DNA of 64,000 bases from Pseudoclavibacter sp. CFCC 11306 (GCF_008831235.1 NZ_WBKF01000001.1:620001-684000); one strand, 5' to 3'. Positions 44,830 to 54,918 are shown, numbered from the stretch's first letter. Notes: generated by a model from the sequence alone, not told the origin. A program made the numbers and translations.

Positions 44830-45933
44830 ATGCGCTGGCATGCACAAGAGACTGCACACACCGACCTCGATGCTCTGAGCGGACTCGACCGCATCGAAAG
44901 CCTCAGCGAGGTCACCCACGAAGTCCGCACCCCAGGGTTCGCAGACCTCGTCTACCACGAGGTGCTCGCACGTTCCGCGCTGAACCGTGTGCCAGACGCG
45001 AGCAGCGAGTTTCCCGGGGCCTACACGATCAATCCCTATCGCGGCTGTTCGCACGCGTGCACCTACTGCTTCGCTCGGGGCAGCCACCGGTACCTCGACT
45101 TCGACACAGGTCACGACTTCGACACGCAGATCGTGGTCAAGACGAACATCGTCGAACGCCTGCATCAGGAGCTGCGTACCTCGCATGTCGGCCGCGTGCC
45201 GTTCGTGATGCTCGGTTCGAACACCGACCCATATCAGCGCTGCGAGGGTCGCTACGCACTGATGCCCGGTATCTACCGCGAGCTCGCGCAGTCAGGCATC
45301 GGCTTCTCAGTGCTGACGAAGGGAACGCTGATCAGACGCGATCTGCCTCTGCTCTCCGAACTCGCGACACAGGTGCCGGTGAGCGTGTCGATGTCGATTC
45401 CCATCGTCGACGACCAGCTGCGCCAACAGTTCGAGCCGGGCACGCCGAGCGCTCAGGCTCGACTGCGCACAGTATCCCGTGCGCGTGATCTCGGCCTCGA
45501 CGTCGGAGTGTTCCTGATGCCGATTCTGCCACTGCTCACCGACAGCCGGTCAAGCCTGATGCACACTCTTCAGACTGTCGGAGAAGCCGGTGCCCACCGC
45601 GTGCTCTATCAAGTGCTGCACCTGCGCCCCCACGTGCGCCCATGGTTCATGCGCTGGCTGCGGGAGTATCATCCCGACCTTGTCGACAGGTACACCGAGC
45701 TGTACCCGAAAGGAGACCGAGCGACCAGCGACTACCGGCGCCACCTCGCAGGGTTGATCAAGCCGTTGATCTCGTTGTATCGGCTCGACGGCTCTCAGCC
45801 TGGGGCACAGGCTGCTCCCACTCCCCGAGCACCTCGGCCGCAGCACCGGCGCGCAGCCAATCCCCGCTGGCGACTGACGCATCCGCGGTACCCACGCTGT
45901 TCTGAAACAGCTCACCGGAGTCAGCCCAGCTGA
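44830..45933 (+). CDS. Radical SAM protein, Rv2578c/spore-photoproduct-lyase-like
   Basis: This 367-residue protein carries the radical-SAM cluster motif CSHACTYC at about residue 73 within NPYRGCSHACTYCFARGSH. It is followed by LGSNTDPYQRCEGRY and VLTKGTLIRRDLPLL, as in the SplB-related Rv2578c family. Members are tied to DNA damage; the LexA box directly upstream supports a repair role, though the substrate is unknown. The last ~50 residues are Pro/Arg/His-rich and unconserved in style. No ribosome site, in line with a leaderless start. Confidence 0.88.
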   Translation: MRWHAQETAHTDLDALSGLDRIESLSEVTHEVRTPGFADLVYHEVLARSALNRVPDASSEFPGAYTINPYRGCSHACTYCFARGSHRYLDFDTGHDFDTQIVVKTNIVERLHQELRTSHVGRVPFVMLGSNTDPYQRCEGRYALMPGIYRELAQSGIGFSVLTKGTLIRRDLPLLSELATQVPVSVSMSIPIVDDQLRQQFEPGTPSAQARLRTVSRARDLGLDVGVFLMPILPLLTDSRSSLMHTLQTVGEAGAHRVLYQVLHLRPHVRPWFMRWLREYHPDLVDRYTELYPKGDRATSDYRRHLAGLIKPLISLYRLDGSQPGAQAAPTPRAPRPQHRRAANPRWRLTHPRYPRCSETAHRSQPS

Positions 45934-45984
45934 ACTGCACACTACTGTGCAACGCTCAGCCGCCCCTCGACGTCGAGCAACGGG

Positions 45985-47325
45985 TCAGTGGTACTCGACG
46001 TCTTTCGTCTCGGGCGCGAGACGAATCGCGACCAGCGAGATCAGGCACATCACGGTCAGGTAGATGCCGACCCAGAATGCGCTGCCACCACCGAGGCTCC
46101 ACAGCCAGACCGCGATGAACGGAGCCACTGCGGCACCGACGATCGCCGAGAGGTTGTAGGCGATGGCCGACCCGGTGTAGCGCACACGCGTCGGAAACAG
46201 CTCGGGCAGCGTCGAAGCCATCGGCCCGAACGCGAAGCCGGTGAGCGAGAAGCCGACCACGAGAAAGACGATCAGTCCGGCGAAGCCGCCGCCGAGCAGC
46301 GGGCCGAACACGATGCCGAAGACCGCCATCGCCACGTTCACGATGGTGTTCAGCCGGCGACGGCCGATGCGATCGGCGACGATGCCGCTGAGCAGCGTCG
46401 TGACCGTGAAGAAGACGCAGCCGAAGATCAACAGCAGAATGAACGTGCTGCGGTCATAGCCGAGACCGCCGGGCGTCTTAGTGGCCGGAGTCGTCCCGAA
46501 GGTCAGTGCGAAGGTGTTCACCAGATAGAAGACCGTGTAGGTCGCCGCCATCAGGAAGGTGCCGATCACGATCTCGCGCCAGTAGCCCGTGAACGACGTC
46601 ACGATGGGCTGCTTCTCGATCTCACCGCGGTCGACCACCTGTTGGAAGGCCGGAGCCTCGACCAGACGCAGCCGCACCCACAGGCCGATCGCCACCAGAG
46701 CGATGCTCACCAGGAACGGCACTCGCCAACCCCAGCTGAGAAAGCCCTCTTCATCGAGCCCGAGCGCCAGCCACAGAAACACCAGGTTCGCCAGGATGAA
46801 GCCGAGCGGGGCTCCCAGCTGTGGGAAGGTTCCCCAGAGCGCACGCTTGGCCTTCGGCGCGTTCTCGGTCGCCACCAGGGCCGCGCCCGACCATTCACCG
46901 CCGAGGCCGATGCCCTGGCAGAAGCGCATCAGCGCGAGCAGCGCCGGCGCCCAGTAGCCGATCTGGGCGTAGGTCGGCAGGCAGCCGATGAGAAATGTCG
47001 CGATCCCCATGAACATGAGCGAGGCGACGAGCGTGCCCTTGCGGCCGATGCGGTCGCCGAAGTGGCCGAAGAGCAGCGAGCCGAGCGGGCGCGCCAGAAA
47101 CGCGACGCCGAAGATCGCGAACGACGAGAGCAGCTGCACGGTGTGATCGGGGTTGTTCGGATCATTCGGAAAGAAGAGCACCGGAAAGACCAGCACCGCG
47201 GCAGTCGCATAGGCATAGAAGTCATAGAACTCGATCGTGGTGCCGATCAGGCTGGCGACCAGCACGCGTGCGCGTGAGTTGCCTGTGGTCTGCGTGCCGG
47301 GTGCCGGCGACGTCGTCGTGCTCAT
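45985..47325 (-). CDS. MFS transporter, metabolite:H+ symporter (MHS) family
   Basis: A 446-residue carrier with 12 predicted helices. MHS signatures are GTTIEFYDFYAYATAA at the first helix, FGHFGDRIGRKGTL in the 2-3 loop and GIGLGGEWSGAALVATE. Relatives carry dicarboxylates, proline/betaine or shikimate; the substrate is not resolved here. The ATG at 47325 sits 8 nt after AGGAG, clearly better than the upstream in-frame start at 47379. It is convergent with the radical-SAM gene. Confidence 0.9.
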   Translation of the reverse strand: MSTTTSPAPGTQTTGNSRARVLVASLIGTTIEFYDFYAYATAAVLVFPVLFFPNDPNNPDHTVQLLSSFAIFGVAFLARPLGSLLFGHFGDRIGRKGTLVASLMFMGIATFLIGCLPTYAQIGYWAPALLALMRFCQGIGLGGEWSGAALVATENAPKAKRALWGTFPQLGAPLGFILANLVFLWLALGLDEEGFLSWGWRVPFLVSIALVAIGLWVRLRLVEAPAFQQVVDRGEIEKQPIVTSFTGYWREIVIGTFLMAATYTVFYLVNTFALTFGTTPATKTPGGLGYDRSTFILLLIFGCVFFTVTTLLSGIVADRIGRRRLNTIVNVAMAVFGIVFGPLLGGGFAGLIVFLVVGFSLTGFAFGPMASTLPELFPTRVRYTGSAIAYNLSAIVGAAVAPFIAVWLWSLGGGSAFWVGIYLTVMCLISLVAIRLAPETKDVEYH

Positions 47326-47441
47326 ATCTGTGACTCCTGAATTGGGTTGCGACCGCTGCCGGCGACCTCCACAGGTCACCGTCGGCCGTGAAACAGGGTA
47401 CCCTACGACGCAGAGAAGACCACTGATGACGGAAGGATCTC

Positions 47442-47705
47442 ATGCAGATCGGCACCAGATGGAACGTCGGAGTGACTCCCCCGCTCGCCCTGCCCGACCC
47501 GATGCTGGCCGCGATCAGCGAGGTCGAGGCGGGTCTCGAACCGACACAGCGCGAACGCTGGTCGTGGACCTTGACCTGGCTGGAACGCCACCCTGTGGCA
47601 GAGCTCGACGACGGCACGACCATCAGCTGGCTGCCTGACATCGGTGAGGTGACCGTCGACAGACTCGACGAAGACGACGACGTCAACGGAGGCCCCTATG
47701 CCTGA
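47442..47705 (+). CDS. Small acidic hypothetical protein
   Basis: An 87-residue soluble protein, rich in Trp and acidic residues (WNVGVTPPLALPDPMLAAI; RERWSWTLTWLERHP; VDRLDEDDDVNGG). No motif is recognised. A good ribosome site (GGAAGG) precedes the ATG, and its end overlaps the hydrolase start by 8 bp, so the two are co-translated. It could be a small partner of the hydrolase, but that is only context. Confidence 0.7.
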   Translation: MQIGTRWNVGVTPPLALPDPMLAAISEVEAGLEPTQRERWSWTLTWLERHPVAELDDGTTISWLPDIGEVTVDRLDEDDDVNGGPYA

Positions 47706-48489
47706 ATCGTCAGCACACCCGAATGCACGGCCGCAGCATCCGCTCGACCAGTCGGACGCATCGCAGCCGACTGCGCCCCAGACAGCCGACTCGCGTCGAA
47801 CCGCTGTTCTGAGCATCGACGACCGCCACACGCTCTGGAACGTCTCGCGCGAAGACCGGGCAGAGGCGCTGGCCACCCGACCCCTGCTGCTGATGCTGCA
47901 CGGCTGGGGCGCGCGTGAGTCCGACATCCTGCCGTTGGCCAGCAGCCTGCCGCCCGAGTTCGTCGTCGCCGCGCCGCGTGCGCCGCTCGACGCGGGCAAC
48001 GACTATGGCTTCGCCTGGTACCCGATCGCGGCTCTGCGTGAGCCTGCCGCGGGCGGCGACCAGACCGACGCGCGCCCGGCGGCGGATGCACTGGTGCGGT
48101 GGCTCGACGAGGTCGCGCCGGTCGGCTCCCGCAGCGCGCAGATCAGCGTGCTGGGTTTCTCGCAGGGCGGGCTGATGACGACCGAGCTGCTGCGCACGCA
48201 CGCGCACCTGCTGCGTGCCACGGTGAATCTGTCCGGGTACGTCGCTCAGCAGCCGCGTGAGCTGGATGAGCTCCTGCGCGTCGAACGCCCACCGGTGTTC
48301 TGGGGTCGCGCTGACCGAGACCCGGTCATTCCGCCGCACCTGACGCAGTTCACAGAGCAGTGGCTGCCCGCGCACAGCGCGTTGGACGAGCGGGTCTACG
48401 CCGGCATCGGCCACGCGGTGAGTGCGCAGGAGCTGTCAGACGTCTCAGCATTTCTCGACGAGCACGTGCTCAAGGAGTCGCAGGGCTGA
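47698..48489 (+). CDS. Alpha/beta hydrolase, phospholipase/carboxylesterase family
   Basis: This 263-residue serine esterase has the oxyanion segment LLMLHGWGARESD, the nucleophile elbow GFSQGG, the acid in WGRADRDPVIPP and the His in GIGHAVSAQE. The fold resembles YpfH-type carboxylesterases acting on small acyl esters. About 60 residues precede the fold and are low-complexity. GGAGG lies 7 nt before the ATG. It ends 4 bp from the convergent clpX. Confidence 0.88.
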   Translation: MPESSAHPNARPQHPLDQSDASQPTAPQTADSRRTAVLSIDDRHTLWNVSREDRAEALATRPLLLMLHGWGARESDILPLASSLPPEFVVAAPRAPLDAGNDYGFAWYPIAALREPAAGGDQTDARPAADALVRWLDEVAPVGSRSAQISVLGFSQGGLMTTELLRTHAHLLRATVNLSGYVAQQPRELDELLRVERPPVFWGRADRDPVIPPHLTQFTEQWLPAHSALDERVYAGIGHAVSAQELSDVSAFLDEHVLKESQG

Positions 48490-48493
48490 CCGG

Positions 48494-49765
<1,272 letters not shown>

Positions 49766-49825
49766 ACTCGCCGTTCCTTCCCGATGTCATCACACGAGCC
49801 TAGTCGCTGCCGCCGACACTGTGTG

Positions 49826-50584
49826 TCAGGCGGGGCGCTGCGTCTTTCGCGTCGTCAGCACCTGGTCGATGAGGCCGTACTCCAGCGCCTGCTCGGCCGT
49901 GAGGATCTTGTCACGATCGATGTCTTTGTGCACCTGCTCTTTGGTGCGGTTGGAGTGCAGCGACAGCGTGTCTTCGACCCAGTCGCGCATGCGCATGATC
50001 TCAGCGGCCTGAATCTCGATGTCTGAGGCCTGTCCGTGACCACCCTCGCCGCCGACTGCCGGCTGATGAATGAGGATGCGGGCGTTGGGCAGTGCGAGAC
50101 GCTTGCCGGGTGCGCCTGCGGCCAGCAGCACTGCGGCTGCAGAGGCCGCCTGACCGAGGCAGATGGTCTGCACTTCGGGGCGGATGTACTGCATGGTGTC
50201 GTAGATGGCGGTGAGAGCCGTCAGCGAGCCGCCGGGCGAGTTGATGTACATCTGGATGTCTCGCTCGGGATCGAGGCTTTCGAGCACGAGCAGCTGCGCC
50301 ATGACATCGTCAGCAGAGGCGTCGTCGACCTGCACGCCGAGAAAGATGATGCGATCTTCGAAGAGCTTCGTGTACGGGTTCTGACGCTTGTAGCCGTAGG
50401 CGGTGCGCTCTTCGAACTCGGGCAGAATGTACCGAGACGAGGGCATCTCGACGCCGCTGGGCACGCCGCCGAACGGCATGCCGACAGGGGCCTGGGAAAG
50501 GTTGGGGAATCTCATCTGCATGCCCATCTCTCTGCGGTGCTGCCCGCTGTGTGACTGGTGCTGGTCGCCGAACTGGTCTGCCAT
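49826..50584 (-). CDS. clpP2: ATP-dependent Clp protease proteolytic subunit 2
   Basis: This ClpP paralogue has the catalytic triad Ser in CLGQAASAAAVLL, His in ILIHQPAVGG and Asp in HKDIDRD. The N-terminus is ~45 residues longer than the core and Met/Gln/His-rich (GQHRREMGMQMRFPN), which in related species is processed. In actinobacteria ClpP1 and ClpP2 form a mixed 14-mer. I use the ATG at 50584 (GGAGGAG 8 nt upstream), right after the clpP1 stop; a GTG two codons earlier is possible. Confidence 0.93.
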   Translation of the reverse strand: MADQFGDQHQSHSGQHRREMGMQMRFPNLSQAPVGMPFGGVPSGVEMPSSRYILPEFEERTAYGYKRQNPYTKLFEDRIIFLGVQVDDASADDVMAQLLVLESLDPERDIQMYINSPGGSLTALTAIYDTMQYIRPEVQTICLGQAASAAAVLLAAGAPGKRLALPNARILIHQPAVGGEGGHGQASDIEIQAAEIMRMRDWVEDTLSLHSNRTKEQVHKDIDRDKILTAEQALEYGLIDQVLTTRKTQRPA

Positions 50585-50586
50585 GC

Positions 50587-51186
50587 TCACTTCTCCTCCG
50601 ACTTGTGCGCCGTGCCGCCGCCACCGGAGACATTGAGAGCCGCCGCCTGGATGTGATCGACGAAGCCGTATTCCTTGGCCTCTTCGGCGCTGAACCAGTG
50701 GTCGCGGTCGCCGTCGATGGCGATCTGCTCGACGGTCTTGCCGGTCTGCTCGGCGGTGAGCTCGAAGAGGCGACGCTTCATGTCGCTGATCAGCTGTGCC
50801 TGAATGGCGATGTCTGACGCCGTGCCGCCGAAGCCGCCATGCGGCTGATGCAGCAGCACGCGCGTGTTCGGGGTGGCGTAGCGCTTGCCCTTCGTGCCGC
50901 TGGAGAGCAGGAACTGCCCCATCGAAGCGGCCATGCCGATGCCGACGGTGACGATGTCGTTCGGCACGAACTGCATCGCGTCGTAGATGGCCATGCCGGC
51001 GGTGATCGAGCCACCGGGCGAGTTGATGTACAGATAGATGTCAGCATCTGGGTTCTCGGCGGACAGCAGCAGGATCTTCGCGCAGATCTCGTTCGCGTTC
51101 TCATCGCGAACCTCGCTGCCGAGCCAGATGATCCGCTCTTTCAGCAGGCGTTCGTAGACCGATGCCTGCCCTTGGGGTTCTGCCAT
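50587..51186 (-). CDS. clpP1: ATP-dependent Clp protease proteolytic subunit 1
   Basis: A 199-residue serine protease subunit with Ser in [15 protein letters not shown], His in [12 protein letters not shown] and Asp in [15 protein letters not shown]. The ATG at 51186 follows GGAGAG and gives the family start ([19 protein letters not shown]); the longer open frame upstream is promoter and leader. First gene of the clpP1-clpP2-clpX run, separated from tig by a terminator. Confidence 0.95.
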   Translation of the reverse strand: MAEPQGQASVYERLLKERIIWLGSEVRDENANEICAKILLLSAENPDADIYLYINSPGGSITAGMAIYDAMQFVPNDIVTVGIGMAASMGQFLLSSGTKGKRYATPNTRVLLHQPHGGFGGTASDIAIQAQLISDMKRRLFELTAEQTGKTVEQIAIDGDRDHWFSAEEAKEYGFVDHIQAAALNVSGGGGTAHKSEEK

Positions 51187-51343
51187 CTCCACTCTCCATT
51201 CCTCAGCGCGCCTCGACGGCGCAGGTGTCATGACGACACTCGAAGCTTCGTCGGCCCCGAGAGAGGCCGACATGTATGAATCTACTGGAATCCCCCGCCT
51301 TCGTTCGCGCTGTTCGCCGTCGGCAAAAGCTCGCCGTGACAAC

Positions 51344-51385
51344 GCAAAAGCGGGGTGCGCCGCATTGGGCGCACCCCGCTTTTGC
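51344..51385 (-). terminator. tig terminator
   Basis: An 18-bp perfect stem (arm GCAAAAGCGGGGTGCGCC) with a 6-nt loop begins 18 nt after the tig stop. The AAAA/TTTT ends of the stem give a U-run on either strand. It isolates tig from clpP1. Confidence 0.85.
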
Positions 51386-51402
51386 TGCGAGTCGACGGCG
51401 AA

Positions 51403-52860
51403 CTACTCGGCGTCGGTCTCTTCAGCCTCAGCAGCGGTCTTGGCCGCCGCCTTCTTGGCCGGAGCCTTCTTCGCTGCGGCCTTCTTCGCCGGTGCCTTCT
51501 TCGCAGGAGCCTTGACCTGATCGAGGGCGTCCTCGGCAGACTCGTCAGAGGCAGGCTCTGCCGTCTCATCGGCCTCAGCCTCGGCATCCTTCGGCAGGTA
51601 CTCGCTCAGGTCGACGGTGTTGCCGTCGGTGTCGACGACCTTCACCTTGCCGAGCAGAGTCGAAATCGCCTTGCTGCGCGAGATCTCGCCGAACAGGGCC
51701 GGAAGCTGCCCCTGCTCGCTGATGATCTTGAAGAACTCGTTGGGCTCGATGCCGTACTGCATCGACTGCTGCACGAGGTACTGCGAGAGCTCGTCCTGCC
51801 CCAGCTGCACCTGCAGGTCGTCGACGACCTTGTCGAGCAGCAGCTGAGTGCGGATGCCGCGCTCGACATCAGGGCGAACCTCCGCTGCGTGCGGATCGTC
51901 TTCGCTCTTGCCCTCCTGCTCGAGATGAGCCTTGACCTCGGCGTCGACGAGATCTTCGGGAAGCGGAAGCTCGACCTTTTCGAGCAGCGCCTCGACGAGC
52001 TTGCCACGGGCCTGACCGACCTGCTCGGTGCTCTTGCGCTTCGCAGCCTCGTCTTTCAGGCTGTCGCGCAGCTCGGCGATGGTGTCGTACTCGCTCGCCA
52101 GCTGAGCGAAGTCGTCGTCGGCCTCAGGCAGCTCGCGCTCCTTGACGGCGTTCAGCGTGACCTCGATCAGAGCGGTCTCACCCTCGTGGTCACCGCCCAC
52201 GAGCTTCGACTCGAACGTGGTGGTCTCGCCTGCGGTCAGCGTCTCGAGCGCCTCGTCGATGCCGTCGAGCAGCTGGCCCGAACCGATCTCATACGAGATG
52301 TTCGATGCGTCGTCGATGACCTCGTCGTCGATCTTGGCCTGCAGGTCGATCGTCGTGAAGTCGCCCTTGGCAGCGGGACGCTCGACCTTGGTCAGCGTCG
52401 CGAACCGCTCGCGCAGGTGCTCCAGCTCTTCGTCGACGTCGGCGTCGGTCACAGCCGCAGGCTCGACCTCGACGGTCACATCGGCGACGTCAGGCAGTTC
52501 GAACTCCGGGCGCACGTCGACCTCGACCGCGATCTTCAGATCGCCCTGCAGCGTTTCGACGTTCGGCAGCTCGACGATGTCGGCGTTGGGGCGACCCAGC
52601 GTCTTCACATCGTGCTCACGCACCGCACTCTGGTAGTAGGTGTCGAGGTTGTCGTTGATCGCCTGCTCGATGACGGCGCCGCGGCCGACACGCTGGTCGA
52701 TGATCGGAGCAGGAACATGTCCCTTGCGGAAACCAGGGATCTGGATGTTCTTCGAGATCTCTTTGTAGGCCTTCTCCAGTGCAGGCTTGAACTCTTCGGG
52801 AGTCACATCGATGTGAATCTTGACTCGAGTCGGGCTCAGCTGCTCAATGGTGCTGGACAC
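51403..52860 (-). CDS. tig: Trigger factor (ribosome-bound chaperone and prolyl isomerase)
   Basis: Trigger factor binds L23 at the ribosomal exit and folds nascent chains. The ribosome-binding domain contains IPGFRKGHVPAPIIDQRVG. The PPIase domain covers ~155-240 (KGDFTTIDLQAKIDDEV, GSGQLLDGIDEALETL). The C-terminal helical chaperone domain follows. The last ~35 residues are a Lys/Ala/Pro repeat tail (KKAPAKKAAAKK type) ending in acidic residues, giving 485 residues against the usual ~430-460. Confidence 0.96.
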   Translation of the reverse strand: MSSTIEQLSPTRVKIHIDVTPEEFKPALEKAYKEISKNIQIPGFRKGHVPAPIIDQRVGRGAVIEQAINDNLDTYYQSAVREHDVKTLGRPNADIVELPNVETLQGDLKIAVEVDVRPEFELPDVADVTVEVEPAAVTDADVDEELEHLRERFATLTKVERPAAKGDFTTIDLQAKIDDEVIDDASNISYEIGSGQLLDGIDEALETLTAGETTTFESKLVGGDHEGETALIEVTLNAVKERELPEADDDFAQLASEYDTIAELRDSLKDEAAKRKSTEQVGQARGKLVEALLEKVELPLPEDLVDAEVKAHLEQEGKSEDDPHAAEVRPDVERGIRTQLLLDKVVDDLQVQLGQDELSQYLVQQSMQYGIEPNEFFKIISEQGQLPALFGEISRSKAISTLLGKVKVVDTDGNTVDLSEYLPKDAEAEADETAEPASDESAEDALDQVKAPAKKAPAKKAAAKKAPAKKAAAKTAAEAEETDAE

Positions 52861-52953
52861 TTATTGGTCTCCTCTTTCTTCGCGTTCCGCCGGATGGCGT
52901 CTTCGAGTCTTGCGACTCTGAAGGACGGTTCGCCGGCACGACCGGCCTGTCCG

Positions 52954-53027
52954 TCGGGATGACAGGATTTGAACCTGCGACCCCTCGCTCCCAAAGCGAG
53001 TGCTCTACCAAGCTGAGCTACATCCCG
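52954..53027 (-). tRNA. tRNA-Pro (anticodon TGG)
   Basis: A complete 74-nt cloverleaf: acceptor CGGGATG/CATCCCG, anticodon stem CTCGC/GCGAG with loop TTTGGGA (anticodon TGG), T-loop TTCAAAT, discriminator A, CCA not encoded. It lies 93 bp upstream of tig on the same strand and may share its transcript. Confidence 0.97.
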
Positions 53028-53148
53028 TTTTCATGCCTGTGCGACCCCAGAAGACCGCACTTCGCACGTGGCCTCGTCGAACGGCCCGTGCAAGTCTAGC
53101 GCAAAACAGGTATGCTCGTACCTCGTGCTCAAGTTGTCGTTGAGACAT

Positions 53149-53222
53149 GCGGGCGTAGCTCAATGGTAGAGCCCTAGTCTTCCAAACTAGCTACGCGGGT
53201 TCGATTCCCGTCGCCCGCTCCA
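53149..53222 (+). tRNA. tRNA-Gly (anticodon TCC)
   Basis: Acceptor GCGGGCG/CGCCCGC, anticodon stem CTAGT/ACTAG with loop CTTCCAA (anticodon TCC), T-loop TTCGATT, discriminator T and an encoded CCA (53220-53222). It is divergent from tRNA-Pro. Confidence 0.97.
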
Positions 53223-53420
53223 CACCGGTTCCGCACAGATAGGCGAAACCACACGCGACACCCGTCGTTGCACCAACTCGAAACGTGAGTTGGTCGCAAC
53301 GTCGGCAAATGTGTTGGCGACACTGTCAGCGGCAAATGCACCATCCTGCTGCCAGCAAGCGCACCTTTGGCTATTGCAAGAAGGCGCAGCTGACTGCCCG
53401 GCTGTCAGCGAGCGCACCAA

Positions 53421-53975
53421 TTAGACGTGCACTGCCACGTAGGCGTCTGGTTGACGTTTTGGGTTCGGGTACCACTCCCGCATCTGCTCCCCTGTCAAGA
53501 AGTCGCCGACTCCGATGAGCAGCACGCTGAAGACGATCTGCTCAATCGTCATCCAGAGCGGATACAGACCGGGCACCGCTGCGATGACCAGAGTGACCAC
53601 AGGAAAGATCTGGCTGAAGAGGCGCAGACGCCAGTAAGCCCACCAGTAGCCGCGGCGTGCCGCCCAAGCGAAGCCGAAGAGCGTGAACGTCATCAAAAGC
53701 ACCACGGTGCCGCGGAACCATGAGGCGGGCGTCACCAGACCATCCACATGACGAAAGGCGAAAGCCACAACAAGCGTCGCGATGCCCACGACGACCTCGA
53801 GAGACAGCAGCAGAGCGATCGACCGCCAGACGCGCTGCGCGCCCTGGGGCGGAGCTGCCAGTCGCAGGGCCGCGTTCGACCCGCCGACCAGCCGCGAGCT
53901 CAGCAGCCGGTCTATCCGAGAGGTCGTCCAGGCTGGCTCGGTCGCCGGGGATGTCACGTCAGAGGAGATTGCCAT
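53421..53975 (-). CDS. Four-helix integral membrane protein of unknown function
   Basis: A 184-residue protein. After ~50 hydrophilic residues come four hydrophobic helices (LLLSLEVVVGIATLVVAFAF; FRGTVVLLMTFTLFGFAW; LFSQIFPVVTLVIAAVPGLY; IEQIVFSVLLIGVGDFLT) and an extended C-terminus (EWYPNPKRQPDAYVAV). No family is recognised. TACACT lies 6 nt before the ATG, so a leaderless start is possible. It is transcribed alone toward tRNA-Gly. Confidence 0.65.
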   Translation of the reverse strand: MAISSDVTSPATEPAWTTSRIDRLLSSRLVGGSNAALRLAAPPQGAQRVWRSIALLLSLEVVVGIATLVVAFAFRHVDGLVTPASWFRGTVVLLMTFTLFGFAWAARRGYWWAYWRLRLFSQIFPVVTLVIAAVPGLYPLWMTIEQIVFSVLLIGVGDFLTGEQMREWYPNPKRQPDAYVAVHV

Positions 53976-54329
53976 GACCGCAGTGTACGAATATCAGGTC
54001 GCCGACTCCAGATGGTGAAGATGAGGTTGTCCTTCGCCCGCTGAGGCAGCTCGCTGCGCGCAGAGCTGCCTTCGTTCACGCTGGCCGAAGTGCGTCAGTC
54101 AGCCCGACATGCCGAAGTGCGCCAGGCAGCCCGACATGCCGAAGTGCGTCAGCCAGCCCGACATGACAGTATGGTTCGTTCGAGGCGCAGCAGCCGCCGC
54201 AGAGTTCGGAGCGCGGTGCGCAAGGATGCCTTGGCCCCGGCCCCTAGAAACCAGACACTGGAGACCACGCACTGGACACCGGACGCTGGAAACCGCACAC
54301 CAGACACCGGAAAGACAGAGAGGCCGCAC
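53976..54329. other. Intergenic region with two tandem-repeat blocks
   Basis: Between two membrane-protein genes lie three 27-bp tandem copies (54084-54164) and four to five 14-bp degenerate copies (54251-54320). An open frame runs through them in register with the next gene, but the translation is a low-complexity Arg/His repeat; I treat the region as non-coding leader. Confidence 0.55.
54084..54164. repeat. Three 27-bp tandem repeats
   Basis: Units start at 54084, 54111 and 54138, each beginning GCCGAAGTGCG and ending AGCCCGACAT. They differ at only a few central bases. A partial fourth start (GACAG) follows. Confidence 0.9.
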
Positions 54330-54728
54330 ATGGATCTCACCCGCATCACCGTCGCATGGACCGCGATCACCGTTGCAGTCGCAGGGATGCTGCTCGCGAT
54401 GCGATCGGAAGCGATGCTTTCTTCTGTAGTGATGATCGTCGCCATGGGTTTCATGAGCCTCGTGCTGCTCTGCCTGGCGTGTGCCCTGCTCGTGCGCGGG
54501 ATTCGCCCAGCTGACCGTCACGACCAGGCCGAGCACGCGAAGCTGGCTGCTCAGATGGCTGCGCTCTCCGAGCAGCAGCAGTCAGCAGCCCGACTCATCC
54601 GCGCGATCGCACGCGTCGAGGCGTCACACGATCTGCTGCAGTCTGCGGGAAAGGCGCGCGCCCGTGTCGACCTCGGGCGTGAGATCGAGCGCCAGCGTCG
54701 GATGGACGGCTCAGACGCAGCGCACTGA
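54330..54728 (+). CDS. Small membrane protein with C-terminal coiled coil
   Basis: A 132-residue protein with two N-terminal helices (ITVAWTAITVAVAGMLLAM; MLSSVVMIVAMGFMSLVLLC) and a charged helical tail (HAKLAAQMAALSEQQQ ... GREIERQRRMDG) likely to form a coiled coil. No family is recognised. The ATG at 54330 follows GAGAGG by 6 nt; the longer open frame upstream comes from repeats. Confidence 0.65.
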   Translation: MDLTRITVAWTAITVAVAGMLLAMRSEAMLSSVVMIVAMGFMSLVLLCLACALLVRGIRPADRHDQAEHAKLAAQMAALSEQQQSAARLIRAIARVEASHDLLQSAGKARARVDLGREIERQRRMDGSDAAH

Positions 54729-54860
54729 TCGTACTGAGGGGTCAGGCGACACGCTGATAGGCCCGTCGGACGACCGACGCCGCGGACGCGGGGAGGCGCC
54801 CCCGCGAAGCAGCTGAGCGGTCACAAGACGAGTACGCAGAAGACCGAGCAGACAGAAAAA

Positions 54861-54900
54861 GAGCGGGGGCTCGGTCGAAACACTGACCGAGCCCCTGCTC
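54861..54900 (-). terminator. Terminator of the CsbD-like gene
   Basis: A 16-bp stem with one imperfect pair and an 8-nt loop lies 19 bp after the stop. On the minus strand the stem is followed by TTTTT (54856-54860), the form expected of an intrinsic terminator. Confidence 0.8.
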
Positions 54901-54918
54901 TCTGAAGTCGACTAGCTG

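Noticed and set aside
45936-45951. Small hairpin TGCACA-CTAC-TGTGCA after the radical-SAM gene as a terminator
   Set aside because: Only six pairs and no T-run; too weak to call.
53187-53420. Minus-strand frame ending in GRRESNPRS
   Set aside because: The conserved-looking end is the antisense translation of tRNA-Gly; the rest has no coding character.
54090-54329. N-terminal extension of the membrane protein at 54330 through the repeats
   Set aside because: The extension is a low-complexity repeat peptide, whereas a good ribosome site sits before the ATG at 54330.
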